Assembly: GCF_027744825.2 (NCBI RefSeq)
Contig: NC_071349.1
Location: forward strand, 3,100,001 to 3,164,000
Source: Synchiropus splendidus
Lineage: Eukaryota > Chordata > Actinopteri > Syngnathiformes > Callionymidae
Reading direction: 5' to 3'
Length of the DNA stretch: 64,000 nt
Shown: piece by piece, positions 10,540 through 22,046 of the stretch
Position numbering within the stretch: position 1 is the first letter of the stretch
Layout: every line of letters starts with the position of its first letter
Notes under the pieces: generated by a model
What the model was told of the DNA's origin: nothing
The model's database searches: none
What the model saw: only the letters and a program-made list of their open reading frames with translations
Translations under genes and position numbers: made by a program

Positions 10540-13350
10540 ATTAAAGCTAAGCTGTCTGAAGTGTTTTTCCAAACTTATCAACATTTTTATGCTTGGCGTT
10601 CCGAAACCCATCTTATCTCAGGCTGAAAACGCGTTTTACGCATTGTTCCATAACTTTGCCGTGAAGCTTCAGAACATGAAATTTTCACCTCCCACAATGG
10701 CAGAAAGGGTCTTTCTAGTAGTTGCAAATCAAATGTAAGCTGTCTGAAGTGTTTTTCCAAAGTTATGAACACTTTTATGTTTGGCGTTCCGGAATCGACC
10801 TTATCTCAGGCTGAAAACGCGTTTTACGCATTGTGCCACAACTTTGCATAAAGCTTCAGAACATGAAATTTTCACCTCCCTCTATAGCAGAAAGGGTCTT
10901 TCTAGTAGTTTCACGTGAATTCTAAGCTGTCTGAAGTGTTTTTCCAAAGTTATCAACATTTTTATGTTTGGCGTTCCGGAATCGACTTTATCTCAGGCTG
11001 AAAACGTGTTTTCCGCATTGTGCCTTAACTTTGCAAGGAAGCTTCAGAACATGAAATTTTAAATTTCCACCATTGCAGAAAAGGTCTTTCTGGTAGTTGC
11101 ACATCAAATCTAAGCTGTCTGAAGTGTTTTTCCAAACTTTTCAACATTTTTATGTTTGGCGTTCGGGAACCCACCTTATCTCAAGCTGAAAACGCGTTTT
11201 CTGCATTGTGCCATAACTTTGCAGGAAACTTCAGAATATGAAATTTTAACCTCCCACTATTGCATAAAGGGTCTGCCCTGTTGTTGCACATCAAATCTAA
11301 GCTGTCTGATGTGTTTTTCCAAAGTTATCAACATTTTCATGTTTGGCGTTCCGGAATCGACCTTATCTCAGGCTGAAAACGCGTTTTACGCATTGTGCCA
11401 TAACTTTGCAGGAAACTTCAGAATATGAAATTTTAACCTCCCACTATTGCAGAAAGGGTCTGTCTTGTTGTTGCACATCAAATCTAAGCTGTCTGAAGAG
11501 TTTTTCCAAAATTATCAACATTTTCATATTTGGCGATCCGGAATCGACCTTATCTCAGGCTGAAAATGTGTTTTACGCATTGTGCCATAACTTTGCATGG
11601 AAGCTTCAGAACATCGAATTTTCAACTCCCACTATAGCAGAAAGGGTCTTTCAAGTAGTTGCAGATCAAATCTAAGCTGTCTGAAATGTTATTCCAAAGT
11701 TATCAACATTTTTATGTTTGGCGTTCTGGACCCCACCTTATCTCAGTCTGAAAACGTGTTTTTTGCATTGTGCCATAACTTTGCAGGGAAGCCTCAGAAC
11801 ATGAAATTTCCACCTGCCGCTATACTAGAAAGGGTCTTTCTAGTAGTTGCTCATCGAATCTAAGCTGTCTTAAGTGTCTTTTCGAAGTTATCAACACTTT
11901 TATGTTTGGCGTTCCAGAATCGACCTTATCTCAGCCTGAAAACGCGTTTTACGCATGGTGCCATAACTTTGCAGGGAAGCTTCAGAACATCAAATTTTCA
12001 CCTCCCACAATGGCAGAAAGCGTCTTTCTAGTAGTTGCACATCATATCTAAGCTGTCTGAAATGTTTTTCCAAAGTTATCAACATTTTTATGTTTGGCGT
12101 TCTGGAACCCACCTTATCTCAGGCTGAAAACGCGTTTTCTCCATTGTGCCATAACTTTGCAGGGAAGCTTCAGAACATGAAATTTTCAACTCCCACTATA
12201 GCAGAAAGGGTCTTTCTAGTAGTTGCAGATCAAAACTAAGCTGTCTGAAATGTTTTTCCAAAGTTATCAACAGTTTTATGCTTGGCATTCCGGAATCGAC
12301 CTTATCTCAGGCTGTAAACGCGTTTTACGCATGGTGCCATAACTTTGCTGGGAAGATTCAGAACATCAAATTTTCACCTCCCACAATAGCAGAAAGGGTC
12401 TTTCTAGTAGTTGCACATTAAAGCTAAGCTGTCTGAAGTGTTTTTCCATACTTATCAACATTTTTATGGTTGGCGTTCCGAAACCCATCTTATCTCAGGC
12501 TGAAAACGGGTTTTACGCATTGTTCCATAACTTTGCCGTGAAGCTTCAGAACATGAAATTTTCACCTCCCACAATGGCAGAAAGGGTCTTTCTAGTAGTT
12601 GCAAATCAAATGTAAGCTGTCTGAAGTGTTTTTCCAAAGTTATCAACACTTTTATGTTTGGCGTTCCGGAATCGACCTTATCTCAGGCTGAAAACGCGTT
12701 TTACGCATTGTGCCACAACTTTGCATAAAGCTTCAGAACATGAAATTTTCACCTCCCTCTATAGCAGAAAGGGTCTTTCTAGTAGATTCACGTGAATTCT
12801 AAGCTGTCTGAAGTGTTTTTCCAAAGTTATCAACATTTTTATGTTTGGCGTTCCGGAATCGACTTTATCTCAGGCTGAAAACGTGTTTTCCGCATTGTGC
12901 CATAACTTTGCAAGGAAGCTTCAGAACATTAAATTTTAAACTTCCACCATTGCAGAAAAGGTCTTTCTGGTAGTTGCACATCAAATCTAAGCTGTCTGAA
13001 GTGTTTTTCCAAACTTTTCAACATTTTTATGTTTGGCGTTCGGGAACCCACCTTATCTCAAGCTGAAAACGCGTTTTCTGCATTGTGCCATAACTTTGCA
13101 GGAAACTTCAGAATATGAAATTTTAACATCCCACTATTGCAGAAAGGGTCTGTCTTGTTGTTGCACATCAAATCTAAGCTGTCTGATGTGTTTTTCCAAA
13201 GTTATCAACATTTTCATGTTTGGCGTTCCGGAATCGACCTTATCTCAGGCTGAAAACGCGTTTTACGCATTGTGCCATAACTTTGCAGGAAACTTCAGAA
13301 TATGAAATTTTAACCTCCCACTATTGCAGAAAGGGTCTGTCTTGTTGTTG
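10540..13350 (+). repeat. Segmental duplication within the array, 1,877-bp offset
   Basis: About 10540-11470 recurs at about 12417-13350. Shared private variants include CCGAAACCCATCTTATCTC, TTTGCCGTGAAGCTTC, TCACGTGAATTCTAAGC, CCAAACTTTTCAAC and TTCGGGAACCCACC. The offset is 10 x 188 minus 3, consistent with small deletions in individual monomers. This is typical of unequal exchange in a satellite. Confidence 0.85.
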
Positions 13351-13593
13351 CACATCAAATCTAAGCTGTCTGATGTGTTTTTCCAAAGTTATCAACATTT
13401 TCATGTTTGGCGTTCCGGAATCGACCTTATCTCAGGCTGAAAACGCGTTTTACGCATTGTGCCATAACTTTGCATAAAGCTTCAGAACATGAAATTTTCA
13501 CATCCCACTATAGCAGAAAGGGTCTTTCGAGTAGTTGCAGATCAAATCTAAGCTGTCTGAAATGTTCTTCCAAAGTTATCAACATTTTTATGT
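13220..13593 (+). repeat. Run of near-identical adjacent 187-bp monomers
   Basis: Monomers starting near 13033, 13220 and 13407 repeat at exactly 187 bp, with the shared private markers GTCTGTCTTGTTGTTGCAC and TTTTCATGTTTGGCG. The adjacent copies differ by very few bases until the third switches type at TTTGCATAAAGC. The same pair exists at 11156/11343. This is a local one-monomer expansion. Confidence 0.8.
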
Positions 13594-13719
13594 TTGCCGT
13601 TCTGGAACCCACCTTATCTCAGTCTGAAAACGTGTTTTCTGCATTGTTCCATAACTTTGCAGGGAAGCCTCAGAACAAGAAATTTTCACCTACCGCTATA
13701 GTAGAAAGGGCCTTTCTAG

Positions 13720-16700
13720 TAGTTGCAAATCAAATGTAAGCTGTCTGAAGTGTTTTTCCAAAGTTATCAACACTTTTATGTTTGGCGTTCCGGAATCGAC
13801 CTTATCTCAGGCTGAAAACGCGTTTTACGCATTGTGCCACATCTTTGCATAAAGCTTCAGAACATGAAATTTTCACCTCCCTCTATAGCAGAAAGGGTCT
13901 TTCTAGTAGTTTCACGTGAATTCTAAGCTGTCTGAAGTGTTTTTCCAAAGTTATCAACATTTTTATGTTTGGCGTTCCGGAATCGACCTTACCTCAGGCT
14001 GAAAACGCGTTTTACGCATTGTGCCATAACTTTGCATAAAGCTTCAGAACATTACATTTTCACATCCCACTAAAGCAGAAAGGGTCTTTCTAGTAGTTGC
14101 ACATCAAATCTAAGCTGTCTGAAGTGTATTTCAAAAGTTATCATATTTTTTATGTTTGGCGTACCTGAATCGACCTTATCTCAGGCTGAAAACGTGTTTT
14201 CTGCATTGTGCCATAACTTTGCAGGGAAGCCTCAGAACATGAAATTTTCACCTACCGCTATAGTAGAAAGGGCCTTTCTAGTAGTTGCACATCAAATCTA
14301 AGCTGTCTGAAGTGTCTTTAATAAGTTATCAACATTTTTATGTTTGGCATTCCAGAATCGACCTTATCTCTGGCTGAAAACGCGTTATCTGCAATGTGCC
14401 ACAACTTTGCAGGGAAACTTCAGAACATGAAATTTTCACCTCCCACAATAGCATATAGGGTCTTTCTAATAGTTGCACATCAAATCTAAGCTGTCTGAAG
14501 TGTTTTTCCAAAGTTATCAACATTTTTATGTTTGGCGTTCCGGAATCAACCTTATCTCAGGCTGAAAACGCGCTTTACGTATTGTGCCATAACTTTGCAT
14601 AAAGCTTCAGAACATTACATTTTCACATCCCACTAAAGCAGAAAGGGTCTTTCTAGTAGTTGCACATCAAATCTAAGCTGTCTGAAGTGTATTTCAAAAG
14701 TTATCATATTTTTTATGTTTGGCGTTCCTGAATCGACCTTATCTCAGGCTGAAAACGTGTTTAACGCATTGTTCCATAACTTTGCAGGGAAGCTTCAGAA
14801 CATGAAATTTTCACCTCCCACAATGGCAGAAAGGGTCTTTCTAGTAGTTGCACATCAAATCTAAGCTGTCTGAAGTGTTTTTCCAAAATTATCAACATTT
14901 TCATATTTGGCGTTCCGGAATCGACCTTATCTCAGGCTGAAAATGTGTTTTACGCATTGTGCCATAACTTTGCATGGAAGCTTCAGAACATCGAATTTTC
15001 AACTCCCACTAAAGCAGAAAGGGTCTTTCAAGTAGTTGCAGATCAAATCTAAGCTGTCTGAAATGTTTTTCCAAAGTTATCAACATTTTTATGTTTGCCG
15101 TTCTGGAACCCACCTTATCTCAGTCTGAAAACGTGTTTTCTGCATTGTTCCATAACTTTGCAGGGAAGCCTCAGAACAAGAAATTTTCACCTACCGCTAT
15201 AGTAGAAAGGGCCTTTCTAGTAGTTGCAAATCAAATGTAAGCTGTCTGAAGTGTTTTTCCAAAGTTATCAACACTTTTATGTTTGGCGTTCCGGAATCGA
15301 CCTTATCTCAGGCTGAAAACGCGTTTTACGCATTGTGCCACATCTTTGCATAAAGCTTCAGAACATGAAATTTTCACCTCCCTCTATAGCAGAAACGGTC
15401 TTTCTAGTAGTTTCACGTGAATTCTAAGCTGTCTGAAGTGTTTTTCCAAATTTATCAACATTTTTATGTTTGGCGTTCCGGAATCGACCTTACCTCAGGC
15501 TGAAAACGCGTTTTACGCATTGTGCCATAACTTTGCATAAAGCTTCAGAACATTACATTTTCACATCCTACTAAAGCAGAAAGGGTCTTTCTAGTAGTTG
15601 CACATCAAATCTAAGCTGTCTGAAGTGTATTTCAAAAGTTATCAACATTTTTATGTTTGGCGTTCCGGAATCAACCTTATCTCAGGCTGAAAACGCGCTT
15701 TACGTATTGTGCCATAACTTTGCATAAAGCTTCAGAACATTACATTTTCACATCCCACTAAAGCAGAAAGGGTCTTTCTAGTAGTTGCACATCAAATCTA
15801 AGCTGTCTGAAGTGTATTTCAAAAGTTATCATATTTTTTATGTTTGGCGTTCCTGAATCGACCTTATCTCAGGCTGAAAACGTGTTTAACGCATTGTTCC
15901 ATAACTTTGCAGGGAAGCTTCAGAACATGAAATTTTCACCTCCCACAATGGCAGAAAGGGTCTTTCTAGTAGTTGCACATCAAATCTAAGCTGTCTGAAG
16001 TGTTTTTCCAAAATTATCAACATTTTCATATTTGGCGTTCCGGAATCGACCTTATCTCAGGCTGAAAATGTGTTTTACGCATTGTGCCATAACTTTGCAT
16101 GGAAGCTTCAGAACATCGAATTTTCAACTCCCACTAAAGCAGAAAGGGTCTTTCAAGTAGTTGCAGATCAAATCTAAGCTGTCTGAAATGTTTTTCCAAA
16201 GTTATCAACATTTTTATGTTTGCCGTTCTGGAACCCACCTTATCTCAGTCTGAAAACGTGTTTTCTGCATTGTTCCATAACTTTGCATAAAGCTTCAGAA
16301 CATGAAATTTTCACCTCCCTCTATAGCAGAAAGGGTCTTTCTAGTAGTTTCACGTGAATTCTAAGCTGTCTGAAGTGTTTTTCCAAATTTATCAACATTT
16401 TTATGTTTGGCGTTCCGGAATCGACCTTACCTCAGGCTGAAAACGCGTTTTACGCATTGTGCCATAACTTTGCATAAAGCTTCAGAACATTACATTTTCA
16501 CATCCCACTAAAGCAGAAAGGGTCTTTCTAGTAGTTGCACATCAAATCTAAGCTGTCTGAAGTGTATTTCAAAAGTTATCATATTTTTTATGTTTGGCGT
16601 TCCTGAATCGACCTTATCTCAGGCTGAAAACGTGTTTTCTGCATTGTGCCATAACTTTGCAGGGAAGCCTCAGAACATGAAATTTTCACCTACCGCTATA

Positions 16701-17160
16701 GTAGAAAGGGCCTTTCTAGTAGTTGCACATCAAATCTAAGCTGTCTGAAGTGTCTTTAATAAGTTATCAACATTTTTATGTTTGGCATTCCAGAATCGAC
16801 CTTATCTCTGGCTGAAAACGCGTTATCTGCATTGTGCCACAACATTGCAGGGAAACTTCAGAACATGAAATTTTCACCTCCCACAATAGCATATAGGGTC
16901 TTTCTAATAGTTGCACATCAAATCTAAGCTGTCTGAAGTGTTTTTCCAAAGTTATCAACATTTTTATGTTTGGCGTTCCGGAATCAACCTTATCTCAGGC
17001 TGAAAACGCGCTTTACGTATTGTGCCATAACTTTGCATAAAGCTTCACAACATTACATTTTCACATCCCACTAAAGCAGAAAGGGTCTTTCTAGTAGTTG
17101 CACATCAAATCTAAGCTGTCTGAAGTGTATTTCAAAAGTTATCATATTTTTTATGTTTGG
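13720..17160 (+). repeat. Overlapping higher-order repeats, 1.50-kb and 2.44-kb offsets
   Basis: The string with GTAGTTGCAAATCAAATGTA, TTGTGCCACATCTTTGCATA and TCACGTGAATTCTAAGC occurs at about 13722 and again at 15222 (offset about 1,501). The string around TTTAATAAGTTATCAAC with GCATATAGGG occurs at 14316-14520 and 16754-16960 (offset 2,438). GTATTTCAAAAGTTATCATA recurs at least four times. The mosaic implies several successive unequal exchanges. Confidence 0.8.
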
Positions 17161-18471
17161 CGTTCCTGAATCGGCCTTATCTCAGTCTGAAAACGTGTTT
17201 TTTGCATTGTGCCATAACTTTGCAGGGATGCCTCAGAACATGAAATTTCCACCTGCTGCTATAGTAGAAAGGGTCTTTCTAGTAGTTGCTCATCGAATCT
17301 AAGCTGTCTTAAGTGTCTTTTCGAAGTTATCAACACTTTTATGTTTGGCGTTCCAGAATCGACCTTATCTCAGCCTGAAAACGCGTTTTACGCATGGTGC
17401 CATAACTTTGCAGGGAAGCTTCAGAATATGATATTTTAACCTCCCGCTATTGCAGAAAGGGTCTGTCTTGTAGTTGCACATCAAATCTAAGCTGTCTTAA
17501 GTGTCTTTTCGAAGTTATCAACACTTTTATGTTTGGCGTTCCAGAATCGACCTTATCTCAGCCTGAAAACGCGTTTTACGCATGGTGCCATAACTTTGCA
17601 GGGAAGCTTCAGAACATCAAATTTTCACCTCCCACAATAGCAGACAGGGTCTTTCTAGTAGTTGCACATCAAATCTAAGCTGTCTGAAGTGTTTTTCCAA
17701 AGTTATCAACATTTTTATGTTTGGCGTTCCGGAACCCACCTTATCTCAGGCTGAAAACGCGTTTTCTCCATAGTGCCATAACTTTGCAGGGAAGCTTCAG
17801 AACATGAAATTTTCACCTCCCACTATAGCAGAAAGGGTCTTTCTAGTAGTTGCACATCAAATCTAAGCTGTCTGAAGTGTATTTCAAAAGTTATCAACTT
17901 TTTTATGTTTGGCGTTCCTGAATCAACCTTATCTCAGGCTGAAAACGTGTTTAACACATTGTTCCATAAATTTGCAGGGAAGCTTCAGAACATCGAATTT
18001 TCAACTCCCACTATAGCAGAAAGGGACTTTCTAGTAATTGCACATCAAAGCTAAGCTGTCTGAAGTGTTTTTCCAAAGTTATCAACATTTTTATGTTTGG
18101 TGTACCGAAATCGACCTTATCTCAGGCTGAAAACGCGTTTTCTGCATTGTGCCATAACTTCGCAAGGAAGCTTCAGAACATGAAATTTTAAACTTGCGCT
18201 ATAGCAGAAAAGGTCTTTCTAGTAGTTGTACATCAAATCTAAGCTGTCTGAAGTGTTTTTCCAAAGTTATCCACATTTTAATGTTTGGCGTTCCGGAATC
18301 GACCTTATCTCAGGCTGGAAACGCGTTTTACGCATTGTCCCATAACTTTGCAGGGAAGCTTCTGAACATGAAATTTTCAAATCCCACTATAGCAGAAAGG
18401 GTCTTTCTAGTAGTTTCACATCAAATCTAAGCTGTCTGAAGTGTTTTTCCAAAGTTATCAACATTTTTATG

Positions 18472-18552
18472 TTTGGCTTTCTGGAACCCACCTTATCTCA
18501 GGCTGAAAACGCGTTTTCTGCATTGTGCCATAACTTTGCAGGGAAGCTTATG
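18472..18552 (+). repeat. Truncated 81-bp monomer, copy 1
   Basis: The monomer runs normally to GGGAAGCTT and then jumps straight to ATG plus the next TTTGGCG. Monomer positions 79-185 (107 bp) are missing. It is followed by a monomer with CCAGAAACAACC and TTTTACATATTTTGCC. Confidence 0.9.
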
Positions 18553-20245
18553 TTTGGCGTTCCAGAAACAACCTTATCTCAGGCTGAAAATGCGTTTTAC
18601 ATATTTTGCCATAACTTTGCAGGGAAGCTTCAGAACATGAAATTTTAACATCCCAGTATAGCAGAAAGGGTCTTTCTAGTAGTTGCACATCAAATCTAAG
18701 ATGTCTGAAGTGTTTTTCCAAAGTTATCAATATTTTTATGTTTGGCTTTCCGGAATTGACCTTATCTCAGGCTGAAAACGCGTTTTCTGCATTGTGCCGT
18801 AACTTTGCAGGGAGACTTCAGAACATGAAATTTTCTCCTCCCACTATAGCAGAAAGGGTATTTCTAGTAGTTGCACATCAAATCTAAACTGTCGAAAGTG
18901 TTTTTCCAAAGTTATCAACATTTTTATTTTTGGCGTTTCGGAAGCGAACTTATCTCCGGATGAAAACGCATTTTCTGCATTGTGCCATAACTTTGCAGGG
19001 AAGCTTCAGAACATGAAATTTTAACTTCCCACTATAGCAGAAAAGGTCATTCGAGAAGTTGCACATAAAATCTAAGCTGTCTTGAAGTGTTTTTCTGAAG
19101 TTATCAACATTTTTATGTTTGGCGTTCCGGAACCCACCTTATCTCAGCCTGAAAACGCGTTTTACATATTTTGCCATAACTTTGCAGGGAAGCTTCAGAA
19201 CATGAAATTTTAACATCCCACCATGGCAGAAAGGGTCTTTCTAGTAGTTGCACATCAAATCTAAGCTGTCTGAAGTGTTTTTCCAAAGTTATCAATATTT
19301 TTATGTTTGGCGTTTCGGAATCGACCTTATCTCAGGCTGAAAACGCATTTCCTGCATTGTGGCTTAACTTTGCAGGGAAGCTTCAGAACATGAAATTTTC
19401 ACCTCCCACTGTAGCTAAAAGGGTCTTTCTAGTAGTTGCACATCAAATCTAAGCTGTCTGAAGTGTTTTTCCAAAGTTATCAACATTTTTATGTTTGGCG
19501 TTCTGGAACCCACCTAATCTCGGGCTGAAAACGCGTTTCCTGCATTGTTGCATAACTTTGCAGGGATGCTTCACAACATGAAATGTTCGCCTCCCACTAT
19601 AGCAGATAGGGTCTTTCGAGGAGTTGCACATCAAATCTAAGCTGTCTGAAGTGTTTTTCCAAACTTATCAACATTTTTATGTTTGGCGTTCTGGAACCCA
19701 CCTTATCTCAGGCTGAAAACGCGTTTTCTGCATTGTGCCGTAACTTTGCAGGGAGACTTCAGAACATGAAATTTTCTCCTCCCACTATAACAGAAAGGGT
19801 ATTTCTAGTAGTTGCACATCAAATCTTAGCAGTCTGAAGTGTTTTTCCAAAGTTCTGAACATTTTTATGTTTGGCGTTCTGAAATCAATCTTATCTCAGG
19901 CTGAAAACGCGTTTTACGTACTGTGCCATAACTTTGCAGGGAAGCTTCAGAACATGAAATTTTAACCTCCCACTATAGCAGAAAGGGTCTTTGTAGTATT
20001 TGCACATCAAATCTAAGCTGTCGAAAGTGTTTTTCCAAAGTTATCAACATTTTTATTTTTGGCGTTTCGGAAGCGAACTTATCTCCGGATGAAAACGCGT
20101 TTTCTGCATTGTGCCGTAACTTTGCAGGGAAGCTTCAGAACATGAAATATTAACCTCCCACTATAGCAGAAAAGGTCATTCGAGAAGTTGCACATAAAAT
20201 CTAAGCTGTCTGAAGTGTTTTTCTGAAGTTATCAACATTTTTATG

Positions 20246-20326
20246 TTTGGCGTTCTGGAACCCACCTTATCTCAGGCAGAAAACGCGTTTTCTGCTTTGT
20301 GCCATAACTTTGCAGGGAAGCTTATG
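20246..20326 (+). repeat. Truncated 81-bp monomer, copy 2
   Basis: Same junction (GGGAAGCTTATGTTTGGCG) and same following monomer type as the copy at 18472-18552, so the two descend from one deletion event. Confidence 0.9.
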
Positions 20327-21656
20327 TTTGGCGTTCCAGAAACAACCTTATCTCAGGCTGAAAATGTGTTTTACATATTTTGCCATAACTTTGCAGGGAA
20401 GCTTCACAACATGAAATTTTGACATCCCACTATAGCAGAAAGGGTCTTTCTAGTAGTTGCACATCAAATCTAAGCTGTCTGAAGTGTTTTTCCAAAGTTA
20501 TCAACATTTTTAAGTTTGGTGTTCCGGAACCCTCCTTATCTCAGGCTGAAAACGCATTTTCTGCATTGTTCCTTAACTTTGCAGGGAAGCATCAGAACAT
20601 GAAATTTTCAACTCCCACTATGACAAACAGGGTCTTTCTAATAGTTGCACATCAAATCTAATCTGTCTGAAGTGTTTTTCGAAAGTTATCTACGTTTTTA
20701 TGTTTGGCGTTCCGGAACCCACCTTATCTCAGGCTGAAAACGCGTTTTCTGCATTGTGCCATAACTTTGCAGGGAAGCTTCAGAACCTGAAATTTTCAGC
20801 TCCCACTGTAGCAGAAAGGGTCTTACTAGTAGTTGGAAATCAAATCTAAGCTGTCTGAAGTGTTTTTCCAAAGTTATCAACATTTTTATGTTTGGCGTTC
20901 CGGAACCCGCCTCATCTCTGGCTGAAAAAGCGTTTTCTGCTTTGTGCTATAACTTTGCTGGGAATCTTTAGAACATGAAATTTTAACCTCCCACAATAGC
21001 ATAAAGGGTCTTTCTTGTAGTTGCACATCAAATCGAAGCTGTCTGGAGTGTTTTTCCAAAGTTATCAACGTTTTTACGTTTGGCGTTCCGGAACCCACCT
21101 TATCTCAGGCTGAAAACGCGTTTTCTGCATTTTGCCATAACTTTGCAGGAAGCTTCACAACATGAAATTTTCACGTCCCACTATAGATGAAAGGGTCTTT
21201 CTAGTAGTTGTACATCAAATCTAAGCTGTCTGAAATGTTTTTTCCAAAGTTATCAACATTTTTATGTTTGGCGTTCCGGAACCCACCTTAACTCAGGCTG
21301 AAAACGCGTTTTTTGCATTGTGCCATAACTTTGCAGGAAGATTCAGAACATGAAATTTTCACCTCCCACTACAGCAGAAAGGGTCTTTCGAGTAGTTGCA
21401 CATCAAATCTAAGCTGTCTGAAATGTTTTTTCCAAAGTTATCAACATTTTTATGTTTGGCGTTCCGGAACCCACCTTATCTCTGGCTGAAAACGCATTTT
21501 CTGCTTTGTGCCATAACTTTGCTGGGAATCTTTAGAACATGAAATTTTAACTTCCCACAATAGCATAAAGGGTCTTTCTTTTAGTTGCACATCAAATCTA
21601 AGCTGTCTGAAGTGTTTTTCCAAAGTTATCAACATTTTTGTGTTTGGCGTTCCGGA

Positions 21657-22046
21657 ACCCACCTTATCTCAGGCTGAAAACGTGTTTTCTGCATTGTGCC
21701 ATAACTTTGCTGGGAATCTTTAGAACATGAAATTTTAACTTCCCACAATAGCATAAAGGGTCTTTCTTGTATTTGCACATCAAATCTAAGCTATCTGAAG
21801 TGTTTTTCCAAAGTTATCAACATTTTTATGTTTGGCGTTCCGGAACCCACCTCATCTCTGGCTGAAAAAGCGTTTTCTGCTTTGTGCCATAACTTTGCTG
21901 GGAATATTTAGAACATGAAATTTTAACCTCCCACAATAGCATAAAGGGTCTTTCTTGTCGTTGCACATCAAATCTAAGCTGTCTGAAGTGTTTTTCCAAA
22001 GTTATCAACATTTTTACGTTTGGCGCTCCGGAACCCACATTACCTC
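21657..22046 (+). repeat. Two-monomer block duplicated at 27114-27503
   Basis: This block (GGGAATCTTTAG, CTTGTATTTGCAC, GCTATCTGAAG, CACCTCATCTCTGGC, GGGAATATTTAG, CTTGTCGTTGCAC, GGCGCTCCGGAACCCACATT) is repeated almost base for base 5,457 bp downstream (29 x 188 plus 5). Such long-distance copies show exchange or conversion across several kilobases. Confidence 0.82.
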
